Origin: Saussurea involucrata
Lineage: Eukaryota > Streptophyta > Magnoliopsida > Asterales > Asteraceae
NCBI GenBank assembly: GCA_033807775.1
Contig: CM066315.1
Location: 9,118,501-9,182,500 of the forward strand
Direction of reading: 5' to 3'
DNA length: 64,000 nucleotides
The first letter of the stretch is position 1; each line of letters starts with the position of its first letter. Position numbers and translations under genes: made by a program. Shown one piece after another: positions 12,850 to 24,184 of this stretch. The notes beneath the pieces were generated by a model. That model saw only the letters and a list, made by a program, of their open reading frames with translations. It was not told the DNA's origin and made no database searches.

Positions 12850-13512
12850 AAGTGGGAGACTGTTGGATATAGTGTCCAGAGTCATTAACTATTGGTAATA
12901 TTTCTAATAATAGCAGGGTCCTTTTGGGTTGCCCTTAAGACCCAAAATAAACAATCAGAAGAATAAAAGGGAGTTAAAGCAATTAGTTCAATTGATGATA
13001 AGCTGCAATATAATTAATTAGATTAATTATATAAAGTGCAGGGACTAATTGGTTAAAATAGTTTTAACAAGCTTATCGGTTAAAGGGGGCTAAGTGTAAA
13101 ATAGAGGGTTATAAATAAACTACTAGGGGTTAAACCCTAATGAGTTTTTTCAATCTCTCTTGGAGCCGTCGATCTCCCTTCTCCCTCTCCCAAAATCATA
13201 AACCCTAATTTAGGGTTTAGTGATTAAGCATCTTCTTGTTGTTGGTATTTTGGTGTTCTTAAGTGTGAGCCACTAGAGGGATTCATACTATTGGTCCTTG
13301 ACATCCAAGAAGCGAGATCAAAGGTTTGATTCATCATTGTGGTTTTCGACAATCACAATAAACAAGTAAGTGTTCTTGATTCAATCTTTTGTAGTTAATT
13401 ATCTAGAACGCATGTATTCATATAGATTGATAGTTTGTATAACCATTGATGAAAATTAAAATATGCTTCCGTTGCCTATATCATGTGGTTGTATGTTTAC
13501 TCAAACCTTACA
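12850..13512 (+). repeat. copia polypurine tract and 3' LTR
   Basis: The PPT occupies 12850-12860 and the LTR begins at 12861 with TGTTGGATATAG. It contains a poly-pyrimidine leader-like region and ends with TTACA close to 13512. The right end is uncertain because a (TA)n tract and a MITE follow at once. Confidence 0.6.
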
Positions 13513-13525
13513 ATATATATATATA

Positions 13526-14359
13526 GGGAGAGGTTCAAATGAGAAGTGCTAAATATACGAGAAGTAAAGAAGTGATCTTAGCCATTCATTCGGTCAAGAT
13601 CGGCGGCTTTGACCGAGAAGCAGCGGATAATTTCTCGCGTGGTATGCGCGTGGTCTGCACAAGATAGAGGGTAGTTTCGTAAAAATACGCGGGACGAGTT
13701 CATATATGAATCTGTGTGATTCACATATGAACTATACGTTAATATATGAACCTTTGTAATTCACATATGAAATCTTTTTTAACTAATTCATATATGAACC
13801 TTTGTGATTCATATATGAATCAGTTAATTAGTTCATATAAGAATTAGTTAAAAAAAATCATATATGAATCACAAAGATTCATATATGAATCACAAAGGTT
13901 AATATATGAATCAGTTAATTTGTTCAACTGATTCATATATGAACCTACAGTTAATTAGTTTCGTATATGAATCACAAAGGTTCATATATGAATTAGTTAA
14001 TTGGTTCACTGATTCATATATGAACCTACAGTTAATTAGTTTCATATATGAAACACAAAGGTTCATATATGAATCACAAAGGTTCATATATGAATTAGTT
14101 AAAAAGAGTTCATATGTGAATTACATGGGTTCATATATGAACAGATAGTTCATATGTGAAACACACAGGTTCATATATGAACGTGTCCCATGTTTTTGTA
14201 AAAGTTACGAAACTGTTCTTCTATTTTTGGAATTGCCGCAACTTTTGAACAGTCAAAGCCACAACTTTTGACAAATTAAAGTCGATCTTGACCGAATAAA
14301 TGGCTAAGATCACTTCTCTACTTCTTATGTATTTAACACTTCTCATTTTAACCTAAGGC
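13526..14359. mobile_element. MITE A1 with ATATAT palindrome array, inserted in (TA)n
   Basis: Terminal inverted repeats of about 75 bp: the left end GAGGTTCAAATGAGAAGTG pairs with the right end CACTTCTCATTTTAACCT, and both continue through AGAAGTGATCTTAGCCATT. It sits in a TA-rich tract. The interior (about 13700-14180) is packed with the 12-bp palindrome TTCATATATGAA and variants. A relative is at 51161-51926. No coding capacity. Confidence 0.85.
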
Positions 14360-14363
14360 TATA

Positions 14364-16118
14364 TGCATAAGAGGTGGTTTCAAATGCAAACCACTATTAA
14401 TTTGCAAACATTGAAACCCACCTTATCACCATAGATTAGTATAATCAATGGCTTAGATTAAATTGGTCTAAATTTGGTAATAATGAAATTAAAATAATTA
14501 TTTTAATTAACCAGAAATTCAGTAAAGGGTAAATCGGTACTTTTGTCATCTGATTTAATGATGGAAAATTTGTTAAAATGAAGAAATATCGTGAATATCG
14601 TGTCCACCATTCAGAAGCCTAAAATCTCTCCACTTCTATTTAATTCAGCATGTGCTTTTAGACCTAAAATGGAACATGAATCAAAGACAAAAATAGCAAG
14701 TCCTAAGGTACTTGACATATACGAAGATTAGGGTTTGTATATGGCTTGGTGTTTTTTTTGTTTCAACTTTATGATAAAACTTGTATGATGATCAACCTGA
14801 TGTGTTAAAACCTGATGAAACTTGATTTTTATGAACCTGATTTAATTTGATGAAATTTGTTTTGATGTAAATTGATTTGGTGAAACCTGATGACACTGAT
14901 ATGATAAACCTGTTTTGATGAAACCTGTTTTGATGAACCTGGTTTGATTTGATGAAACCTGTTTTGATGTAAATTAATTTGATGAAACCTGTTTCGATGA
15001 AAATGATATGTGTGATGAAACATGTTTTAATTTTTTCATCATCATCCCATTAAAAAGCACTTTAACTTCTGCAAAAATTCCACAAATCATCCCATACAAA
15101 AGGAGAAGCAACAGAAGCATACAAACACAATCTTTATATAGTAAATATCTTAATTTTATCATCATCAACCCATTAAAAAGAACTTTAAGTTCTGCAAAAA
15201 ATTTGACAAATCATCCCATACAAACGAGAAGCAACAGAAGCATACAAACAGTTAGTTCACGTCAGAATTTCAACGCAAGCAAGAACAGAAGCATAAAATT
15301 ACGAAAACGGTTATTTAACATCGGAACCAAATACCTGTGCAAATCACCCTCATCATGATGCAACAAATGCTTCTGTTTCATAAAAATATTTGCAAAAATT
15401 TTGATTACAATAACCGAAAAGATAATGATGATCTTAGTTTCCAAAATTATAGGAATCTTTAGCAAATCCGGTTTTATTATAAAAAATTAATTAACATCAT
15501 ATGCAGTTTCCATACTTAATCGGATGAAGAACGGCGATGAAACGAAGTTGTAACGGCGATGAACGTTGACGAACGACGATGAAACGAAGCTGTATAAAGA
15601 CGATGAACGTTTATGAACATCGATGAAACGAATATGAAATCGAGATGAAACGAAGGTGAATGGAAATGAAAACGAACATGAAATCGAGATGAAACGACGA
15701 TGAACGTAATCCATACAACTCGATGAGGAACAAAATTACAGAACGTGAGGGATGCTACTGTTTGCAATCGATGAAGAGCAAAAAATAAAGAAGGTGAAGG
15801 ATGCTACTGTTTGCATTCGATGAAGATCAAAAATCCAGAACGTGATATATTGCTACTGATTCATGGATATTGATTTGAAAAAACTGAAAACGTAATGGAT
15901 CATCATAATCTGAGTTTCCATAATAATAGGGATAATATCAAATCCGGTTTTAATAAATAAATTAACTACAATTATGTATAATTTCCATAATTAATCGCAG
16001 ATTACCAAAAAGACTACACTACCCCTAATAATTAATTAAAATATAAAAACAAAGAAAAAATCTGATTGGTGGAACATGGTTTGTAAAGTTTGCATATTAA
16101 TCCTGGTTTTCTTATGCA
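14364..16118. mobile_element. candidate non-coding TIR element
   Basis: The ends are partly inverted: TGCATAAGA at the left pairs with CTTATGCA at the right, and ATTAATTTGCAAAC with GTTTGCATATTAAT further in. No clean TSD was found. The interior holds short GATGAAACCTG-type repeats (14780-15010), a direct duplication of about 100 bp (15036-15130 and 15156-15252) and GATGAAACGAA repeats (15530-15700). The frames inside are low-complexity and not recognised. Confidence 0.4.
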
Positions 16119-16981
16119 TAATAACTATATGTATGTAGACGTCAAGGTGAGTGGGCATGGACTGAAAAATGGATAAGGAAGAAAAATTAAGTGAATAGAT
16201 AAAGACGTAAGCTAATTAGATATATCGTTTCCATATTGTTTGCACTTTTAATTTACATCACTTTTTCTATGTAATCATTATTATTTTGAAAGCCAAGTTG
16301 TTTAACAAATACATTTAAAGTCAAATTGTAACGTGTTATTTACATTAAAGAGTTGCGATGAAATATGATTATTTTCGTTTATTTGTTTATATAGTGATGA
16401 AAATCTTTGAACTCAGTAGGCGTTAAATCTAACATTTTTATTTGTCGGCATATGCATCGGGTCATTGTTGGGGAATGATACTTGCGGCACCGTGTAGAGT
16501 GGAGTTCTAGTTAGATGTACAAAAAGAATATAGTATTAAATTATGTCTTCCGTCTTTGGAGATAACAATTATTAATGGGTTTAGTAACACACTCAACCTT
16601 TAGTTAGTCTTTATGTAAGACTTGGTTATTATTTGTTGAGGTTAAATCTATAATTCCATTTGAAGTAATTTAAAGATTGGTTTGTTGAAAGGAATTTTAT
16701 CCTTATTTGATGTATTGTTGAAAATTTTTAATTAGTTGTTTTTTCCAAATTTGAGGTGTAACAACCCAGTCTAAAATGAGACATGCATAGTAAAAATGAT
16801 AAGCTTTACAATACTGGGTCCCAAAATTTCTTACATAAGTCTCAAAATTTAGGTTGGCGGAAACAACCTATACACAACTGAGAATAACTACCACTAAAAG
16901 TATGAGTGGCACTGTCTCTATCTGCATCTGTGCTCTATCCCGCGCTTGCTCACTTACCGGAGCCTTCTACTATCCGCTTAC

Positions 16982-17459
16982 CTGAAAAGGTTTTGTTTGG
17001 AAAATGCGAGGGTTAGACCATGAGGTCTAGTGAGCTCCCTCCCGACAGTTCTCAAAATCATTTCAAAACAGTTTATAACTTTCAAATATCTTTGCATAAA
17101 CTTTCACATAATTTTTCATAAAACTTATCACATGACTTCACATAAAACTTCCACGGATAAATCCGCTCCCGTAAATGGCACCCGGAAGTCACTCGAAAGT
17201 AACAACGAGTCAGTCTCATGCTGCCTTACAGGGTCACACTTCCCATAGCATAAATGGGTCACACCTCCCGGCACGAGCTGGCGGGCCACACCCCCTGACT
17301 TAGCCAATTTACATCTCACACAATGTATGCATACATCTCATATAAAATTTCAATAAACTTTCATGCAGTTAAAAGCATAGGAATAAAACATGGCATTTCT
17401 CATCATGTACTTACTTTAGAAAACAGGTTAAAAGTCACGTATTTTAGTTAGAAACTCAC
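16982..17459 (-). other. predicted intron 2 in solo LTR S2
   Basis: Minus strand: ACCAG/GTGAGTT donor at 17459, TAGACC/GGTCTA hairpin (17014-17029) with branch point TCTAAC, acceptor CCTTTTCAG at 16982. The preceding mini-exon is 17460-17512 (53 nt) after acceptor TATTCTCAG at 17513. Confidence 0.45.
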
Positions 17460-17557
17460 CTGGTGCTTATAAGATCTTTTCGTACTTTACTTCTGGCTTA
17501 CGGTTGAATTACCTGAGAATATAGATGAGATATAAACTACTCAGATGCCTAAACCAA

Positions 17558-17812
17558 CAGTCCAGACACCATCCGGATTCGACTTACCGAATACTCACTA
17601 CTTTCCGGGTACTGCTTTCCGGACAACCATACTTACCGGACAACTACACTTACCGGACAATCACACTTACCGGACAATCACACTTACCGGACAATTACAC
17701 TTAACGGAAAACTTTCCCATCCGGATAGCCTTCTTATCCGGACAGTCTCCTCATCCGGAAACCTTCAATTGGAACATCGTGTTCGGACACCCACAGGGCT
17801 TTCCGGACGCCG
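17558..17812. repeat. CCGGA motif array in solo LTR S2
   Basis: Repeated CTTACCGGACAA and ATCCGGA motifs, the same core as in S1 though the rest of the LTRs differ. Confidence 0.85.
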
Positions 17813-18472
17813 ACTCAGAACTCTATTTGGGACCGAAATTCACAGATACATCATTTTCCAAGGAATCTTAGATTAGCAACAATATTCTGATTACTAAGCT
17901 CTATTAGTACTGAAATCTTAGCTGCCAAAAACGCATTTGAGACACCTAATTTTTTCCAAAAAGCCTAAATTCAACTTTTAGACAAAAACTCCAAAATACC
18001 TAGCTCAACAGCATAATCACGAATTAGAGATGAAGAGAAGAGATTACCTGTAATACCCCGGGTAAATCCGTTAGTTAAAATCTAATTCCATTAAGTTTAT
18101 TTAACATTAAAGTTTCTATTTAGGGTAAGTTTGGATAAAATTATAAAGTTTGGGATTGTTTGGATTATTATTGAGTAGTGCAAGGTCTAAAGGGTAAAAT
18201 TGAGTTAGATATTATCTTTTAGACTTGAGATATTTTCATTATTCAGATTTCAAGTGTGTGTTTGTGTGTGTATTGAGAGAATAGAGAGAAAAAGGAAGAA
18301 AGCTAGGTTAAGGCATCATTTGGTAAGTTTGGAAGAGATTACAGGTATGTTTCCTTTGCAATTTATGTTTGTAATGGTTGGTATATGGTTTCTGTCGGAT
18401 TAGAATCAATAGAATCGAACTGGTATGAATTTCTGTCGATTTCTGGGTAAAATAGGAAGAACCGACAGTGGT

Positions 18473-18732
18473 GTCCGGACACAATATGAATGTGTCCGGA
18501 TAGTCCTGTTGATGGTGTCCGGATAACGTTTTAAGGTGTCCGGACGAGTGTTTATCCGGGTAAGTCTCTTTTCTTATGTTTTCTGGATGAGGTAAGATGT
18601 CGGGTGGTGTCCGGGTTACTTTGGTATCCGGATGTTGTCCGGATAGTTGTGGTGTCCGGAAACGTCAGGTTGTCCGGATTAGTCATGCTGTCCGGAAAGT
18701 TGTGCTGTCCGGATAGTTCTGTTTTGTCCGGA
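18473..18732. repeat. TCCGGA motif array in solo LTR S1
   Basis: Roughly ten copies of GTGTCCGGA or TGTCCGGA at irregular 15-35-bp spacing. TCCGGA is its own reverse complement. Confidence 0.85.
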
Positions 18733-19005
18733 TACTTTAGCTGTTTTGGTCACTTTTGAGGATTTGAGTTATCTAGAGTCCTTGGTCTTCTAGTATGTTT
18801 TATGTGATCAGTTGGTAAGGGGATATTTGTATTTAATCTATTTGCAGACTCTGTGGATTGGGATTGATAGACTGAATCTTTGGAAAATGCTTGGAAGAGT
18901 TGTAATAAGCATTCAGGTGAGTTTTACTTTAAACGTTTTCAACTGGGGAATATATATATACAGGTGTTTATATACATATGAGTATGTGTGGATTGAAAAT
19001 GTGTG

Positions 19006-19008
<3 letters not shown>

Positions 19009-19071
<63 letters not shown>

Positions 19072-19080
19072 ATATATATA
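19009..19080. repeat. (AT)n(TG)n microsatellite
   Basis: An uninterrupted AT run followed by a TG run of about 30 bases and a short TA tail, inside predicted intron 2 of solo LTR S1. Confidence 0.95.
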
Positions 19081-20043
19081 TGAAAAGGATATGTGTGATG
19101 GTGTGGTATATCGTATATTGAGATACGATTGAGTATATGCTTTTAAATATAATATAATGAGATGTTATATTTATGTAAGTATTATACTACACGAGAGCAC
19201 GCCGAACTATGCCGGCTGAAGTGTGTGTCGTAGTTGTTGTACGACGTTGTTGGTCGTAGATGTTGTACGGCGTTGTGTGTCGTAGTTGTTGTACGACGTT
19301 GATTTATTAGTTGGCTTGCTACCAACTAATATGGCCATGGGAACGAGGATGAGGATGAGTAGAGCACGATGCACGAGTCTTGTTTGGTATTTATATGTGT
19401 GTGGTATATGTGGTATTTATATACAAAAGGTATATGTGTGTATGGGCGAAAGGTTTTATAACGATTTTGGAAAGGACCGGGATTAACTCACTAGACCCGT
19501 TTGGTCTAACCCTCATTTTGTTTTCAAAAATATGTTTTCCAGGTTGAGGATTGGCGAAGGAGAGGATAACGTGTAGGAAGCTTTTGATGGACATTGATTA
19601 GGAAGCTTAATGTATTTTGTAGTTTCGAGACCGAAGGGACCGTTTGTGGTTTATTATGTATCTTTTATTATGAATGTAATGAAGTTATGCAATGTATGTT
19701 ATTTGTTGCATGTTTGGGGAACCGGATCGTTACATTACCTGATTGCTTGAGGTTGTTGACAACTTTCCTTTTCCCCTAATTAAATTGGAAGACTCTTTCT
19801 TCTTTCTTGCTATCTCTTTCTTTCTTCCTTCCTTCTTGCTTTTTCCCTCTTTCTTCTTTCTTGTCTCAGCCGCACACCACCCAAAATGATTGCAAAACTA
19901 GGGTTTTGTGCCAATCATTGGGTTTTTATACCTTAACCCATTTTACAATCTAGCCCCTCAACTTTCAGTTTTAATAAATTATACCCTAACACATTAAAAC
20001 TCTTCCAAAATGGTCACGGTTATTACATGAGGGCGTTATAAGT

Positions 20044-20055
20044 GGGTATCAGAGC
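20044..20055 (+). other. relict primer-binding site
   Basis: GGGTATCAGAGC, one mismatch to the initiator-Met-tRNA-type TGGTATCAGAGC of G1, G3 and G4. Confidence 0.75.
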
Positions 20056-20239
20056 ATAAGTTTGAGAGATTTAGGTATTGATTTCAGATACCTAGAGTCA
20101 AACTAGTGTTTTTCTAAGTGAATTAAAATGAGATTCTACAATTAGGCACTTGAGATAGGATATTTTACGGTCGATAGAGTCACTAGAATCGGGAATCAAA
20201 ACAATGGTAGTAAGGATCTCCATGTATGGTACGTTCATA

Positions 20240-20260
20240 ATTGCACATGGCCAGTGTTAT
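20240..20260 (+). ncRNA. TGGCCA-loop hairpin in relict element
   Basis: Loop ATGGCCA with a four-pair stem (GCAC/GTGT, one wobble), one mismatch, then two more pairs. It lies 185 nt past the primer-binding site, inside a block that aligns with G1 (9511-9595) and G3 (33481-33560). Confidence 0.45.
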
Positions 20261-21288
20261 GATGAACTTATGTGCTACATGTGTGTGCTTGAACCGTCTT
20301 TATGTGATGATGATAGGATAGTGAATAAACTTCTAGTGAGTAGTCATTAGAAGAAGTTAATGTTCATACCATTGTCACCTTGAGTGACTGTTAAGAATGA
20401 TGATTACGTAAAGTCGACCATTATGGGTCAGAGTTATTGGTTAAGGTGGAGTCATGGGCTTGATAAGTCGTCATTGATTTGGGAGAAGTTATAAGGTTGA
20501 CAGACATTGTTGTGAGTTATCGTTTTACGATCTTTGAGTTTTCCCAAGATTATTAATGTGACTAGTTGACTTGGTGAGTTTGGTTCTAACATTTTGGGGC
20601 TCGACCAAATTCATGCACGATATTACTTCTAAAATAAATTGCATAAGTTGTTTCATACTTAAAAAAAAGCATCGTGAGGGTTGTATTACAAAATTTTGGG
20701 AAACGTCCTAGCACGCACGGAATTATAAACCATGATCTTAAACACGCATAAAATTGTTTTATTGCATGTGGTTGCAACATTTGTTTAGATTTTATCTCAG
20801 GTTGTTTTAGTGACCAAAGAGTGAATTTTTAAAAGAGCATGAACTTGATTATTGCGCGAGTTTGTATTTATTGAGAAAATCTATAACACATTATTCATAA
20901 TTTTGTTTGATATGATTTGATTATTGGAAACAATATTTTGGCACCAGTTGATTGTTTGGATGCCCTTGAGTTTCATTAAGTTTTATTGAGTCTTATGAAT
21001 CTTTGTTTTATGTCATTTTGTGAAGCACAGATGAAACTTTGAAATGTGTAGGCTTGATTTATGGCATGGGTTAGTTTATGAGTTTTACTGATAAATTTAT
21101 TCCATGCGAATTTTATTGAGAAATGTTATTTCATGCGAGTTTGAAATGAGTTTGAGCTTTTATTGATATAGAAGATGTTATTGCAAAGTTGACGTGACAC
21201 TTTGAAAATGAGTTTGGTCTTTCAACTCTGCGGATGGTCTTACTTTCTTTGCATATGTGTATTTTTACATATATAAATACATACATAG

Positions 21289-21433
21289 TGTAACACCCCA
21301 TATTTTTATTCTTCTTGCAAGGTTAGAGTAAATGAAGTTTTTGGGGCTAAGGTAAGAAATATTCAACTTGGGGACTTGTTTGCAAAATCTGAAATTTGTG
21401 AATTGGTATAAAAAGGGATAAAACCCTAGATTA
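21289..21433 (+). repeat. G3 first LTR, truncated
   Basis: The first 145 bp of the G3 LTR, including TATAAAAAG at 21407-21415. It ends at GATTA (21429-21433), where internal sequence begins. Confidence 0.9.
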
Positions 21434-22500
21434 GATTTGGTATTGTCGGAAGAATGTTTCACGTGAGCGTGTCGTTCAATATACGATTAGTTGGAATAGT
21501 TTGAGTGAACTTGGTCACTCCTCCTTGTGGGAGGGCAAGCGAATTTTGGTGGTAGTGGAACCGTTCGGTGGAATTGGGAGAAGGATATAATTGTGTATAG
21601 AATAGAATTATGGCTTAGCGATTGTTGGGAGTTTGGACCGTTGATTTGTAATTGTTGAGGCACGTGTGATCGGTGTGACTTTGAGGAAACGCAATTGTGC
21701 CAGGCGAACGCTATTTTGGTAGGAGGGCGTTCTTCCTTTGATATGAATGTTATGTGGTGGTGAGAATGCGGTAACGATATGCGAGTGATAGTGTGTAATG
21801 TTGACGAAGGGAGTGATTAGTCTCTGTTTAGAGATTCGGGTTATTGCGGTGTTAACTCGAGTAGAGTCGTTTTCTATTAAAGAGAGTATTTTGGATGAGT
21901 AGTATGTTTGAACGAAGAGATTGCAAGTGTGTGGCTGGGCGTGCTACAGACCCGAGAGTGTAGTTGTTGGCCTAGGAGAGATGTCAAGAATACTGTATGT
22001 TGTCGATGCTGATCAGGAGTGGATGGATAGGTGAATGGAACTAAGATGACTGGATTAGAAGGTTTGAGCATTGTCAATCTCAAGTCGGGAGAACAGTTGG
22101 ATGGGGACATATTCCCATGGTTTGGAGTAGTGTGTTTTAATAGGAGATTGAATTGGACTACATTGTAATGGAGTAGTGGCAGTTTTCGAAAGAACTGGGA
22201 ATTATTGATTGATTTAGAGGCACTCGGTAAAAATTTGGAGTGCTTTTGGTATGTCTTAACCCTTGTTTAGGGAATGTTGGTTGGGAAGAAGTTTGGTGTA
22301 GCTTCGCAGACAGTGTGAGTAATTGGGGCCGGATGGTTGAGAATTTGAAAGACAAAGAAGTTAGTCTTGTAGAGATGTAGTTGTAACTTCCTAAGAAATT
22401 TTGGGGCAAAATAGGTATTGGGAGTCGGAAGTTAACTCTTACTGCAGCATGAGCCTGGCAATGGAATTCCGAGGACGGAATTCTAATAAGGGGGAGGTGA
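21434..22500 (+). repeat. G3 internal 3' end, extra copy
   Basis: 1067 bp nearly identical to 36330-37396. It ends in the PPT (22486-22500, AATAAGGGGGAGGTGA type). It is non-coding; the reverse-strand open frames are copied exactly in the other segment and show no recognisable domain. Confidence 0.9.
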
Positions 22501-22618
22501 TGTAACACCCCATATTTTTATTCTTCTTGCAAGGTTAGAGTAAATTAAGTTTTTGGGGCTAAGGTAAGAAATATTCAACTTGGGGACTTGTTTGCAAAAT
22601 CTGAAATTTGTGAATTGG

Positions 22619-22627
22619 TATAAAAAG
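22619..22627 (+). promoter_or_regulatory. TATA-like box in G3 LTR
   Basis: TATAAAAAG 118 bp into the LTR, repeated at 37515-37523 and 21407-21415. Transcription would start near 22650, making nearly all of the LTR a transcribed leader. Confidence 0.6.
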
Positions 22628-23151
22628 GGATAAAACCCTAGATTATTTCCATTTTGTGGTTCATACGTATTGGGGATGGCTAGAGGAGGAGTTGGAGGAT
22701 CTTGAAGCTTCTTGAAGAGAGAGCTTGGATTTGGAAGCTGAATGTGAGGTTAATCTTCATCTTCTCCAAGGTAAACTTCCCCTCTCATGTTTTCTTCTAT
22801 TGAAAGGATTAATGAGAAGAGTGTGGTATAAGATTTTCTAATGTTTTAATGTTTTGAGGGTGAATGCTCCAAAGGAGATTGCTATGTTTGACTTTTGAAT
22901 GATTTACAAGCTTTTCTTAGAGAATCATCCATCATTTCAATGGTAGAGTTGAGTTTTGTCAAGAATATGAGTTTGGGGTTTAAGGGATGAATCATTGGAT
23001 GAAATTGGTGGGTTTTATGTTGTTTAAAGTGTTGGTTATTGATCCTCAATGTTTTTGGTACCTTAAATATCAATTTGGGGATGAGTTGGGGTTGAGAAAG
23101 GGTGCAATTTCGGACTGAATTCGTTGTGCAGATGTGGAAGTCTCAAACAGG

Positions 23152-23204
23152 GACTTACGCGGTTTCCCACGCGGTTTGTAAGCCGCGGGAAAGTCGCGTA
23201 AGTC
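23152..23204. repeat. CG-rich hairpin in G3 LTR
   Basis: GACTTACGCG at one end pairs with CGCGTAAGTC at the other, with further pairing inside (TTTCCC region, CGCGG/CCGCG). It recurs in the right LTR at 38048-38100. It falls in predicted intron 1. Confidence 0.85.
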
Positions 23205-23696
23205 GTTGTTGTGTGTGGGTGCCCTTCGTTTCGCTTCGGGTTTCGGGTCTAGAATCGAGGCACCGTTTGGGGGTTTGTTTTAGGGGCTTAGTAGCGATGT
23301 TTTGGGATGTAATTAGGTGGTTTAATACCATTCTTATGACGTCCAATTCAGGTGTTCGGTTTGAGCTAAAGTGTGTTTCGGAGCGTGTGTCGATGTGCGA
23401 ATGCTAAGGTGAGTTCCCTTAACCCCTTTTTGGTGCAAATGAAATGTTTTGCTAAGGATTTCGTATCTGAATTTGGTTTGAGCATGATTAAACGTTTTGG
23501 TAAGGTTTCTTAACTGATTATGTTTACAAGCATGATGACATGATTAAACGATTTGGAAAGGTTTTATTGTGCATGACATAGAAATGTTTACAATTGCATA
23601 CAAGTTGTTTATACGTACAGTTATGCGTGAATGTTGATTACATGCTTGTTTGGTTATTGCTATGGGTGGAGTCGGGTTGCACAGTGGGGGACTTCT

Positions 23697-23816
23697 CGAG
23701 TTGCCGTGCCTGGCTTTGTAAGGTGTCGAGTTGCCGTGCCTGGCTTTGTAAGGTGTCGAGTTGTCGTGCCTGGCTTTGTAAGGTGTCGAGTTGCCGTGCC
23801 CGGCTTTGTAAGGTGT
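23697..23816. repeat. 30-bp tandem repeat, four units, in G3 LTR
   Basis: Four units with core GAGTTGCCGTGCCTGGC. The right LTR has three (about 38594-38683), which explains the 30-bp length difference between the LTRs. Confidence 0.92.
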
Positions 23817-24184
23817 TAAATTGTAACATCCCAAATTTTCGTTGTATAAGGTTGTGAATTACAAATTAACTTGGGGTTAAGTTTGTAATTGTTTATAAGT
23901 GTTGCTTGAGATAGATTTTCATTTGTAGGGTTGGTTGTGCAATTCCTTGAAAGTTAGAGGTTTACTTGGTAAGAGTCCTATGACTCATGTTTTATCAAGG
24001 TTGAGGTGTCATCAATTAAGGCATACAAGACTAATTGTGAGTGTGAGATTTTGTGTTTTGGTGTGTGTGTTGCGGTTTGAGAAAAGAAAACCGAGAGAGA
24101 GATTGAGATAGAGAAATCGAGCAAAGAGAAGGAGAAGGAATAGCAGAAATCATTCAATCTGTTGTGGGTTTGAAGAATCATAAG

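Larger units (their letters stand above)
1..13512 (+). mobile_element. Ty1/copia LTR retrotransposon, 3' part, interrupted by G1
   Basis: The left end lies outside the window. Degenerate integrase and reverse transcriptase regions (64-2380) are followed by a non-coding 3' internal stretch. G1 then splits the element at 3127-12748, with a 5-bp TSD TTAGG at 3122-3126 and 12749-12753. Internal sequence resumes at 12754 and ends in a polypurine tract (AAGTGGGAGAC, 12850-12860) just before an LTR that starts TGTTGGATATAG at 12861. The LTR end near 13512 (TTACA) is approximate because only one LTR is in view. The element cannot code for its own mobility. Confidence 0.85.
18345..19542 (+). other. 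predicted two-intron leader in solo LTR S1
   Basis: Donor 1 ACAG/GTATGT at 18345, acceptor TTTGCAG at 18847, mini-exon 18848-18916 (69 nt), donor 2 TCAG/GTGAGTT at 18917, hairpin TAGACC/GGTCTA (19492-19508) holding branch point TCTAAC, acceptor GTTTTCCAG at 19542. Confidence 0.45.
18049..19734 (+). mobile_element. solo LTR (family S1) nested in S2
   Basis: 1686 bp, TGTAATACCCC to GATCGTTACA, with exact TSD TTACC (18044-18048, 19735-19739). TATAAAG near 18142 is a possible TATA box. About ten TGTCCGGA-type motifs lie at 18473-18732. A CAG/GTGAGTT donor starts at 18917, and the hairpin plus branch-point module (19492-19508) precedes TTTTCCAG at 19542. Confidence 0.92.
16757..20026 (-). mobile_element. 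solo LTR (family S2), itself interrupted
   Basis: The termini TGTAACAACC and TTATTACA are flanked by an exact 5-bp TSD TGAGG (16752-16756, 20027-20031). Without the nested solo LTR it is about 1.58 kb. The minus orientation is inferred from a TATA-like TATAAAAA (19923-19930), a CAGGTGAGTTT donor and an acceptor-hairpin module in that direction. A CCGGA-rich array lies at 17558-17812. No internal domain remains, so LTR-LTR recombination removed it. Confidence 0.9.
16560..21288 (+). mobile_element. relict G1-like LTR element: LTR end, PBS and 5' internal part
   Basis: Before the solo LTR at 16757, the sequence ends TTTTTTCCAAATTTGAGG, as in the G1 LTR end. After it come GCGTTATA and a primer-binding site with one change (GGGTATCAGAGC, 20044-20055). 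The next bases (ATAAGTTTGAGAGATTTAGGT) match the G1 internal start. The internal domain runs to the G3 insertion at 21288. The left end is not defined and there is no coding sequence. Confidence 0.65.

Noticed and set aside
13906..14148. Repetitive frame of about 80 codons (NQLICSTDSYMNLQL type)
   Set aside because: Produced by the TTCATATATGAA array of MITE A1; no coding signal.
22158..22508. 116-codon minus frame, copied at 37054-37404
   Set aside because: Conserved only because the two G3 segments are recent duplicates; no recognisable domain, and it crosses into the LTR.
23699..23818. CRISPR-like repeat array
   Set aside because: Direct 30-bp tandem units without spacers inside a plant LTR.
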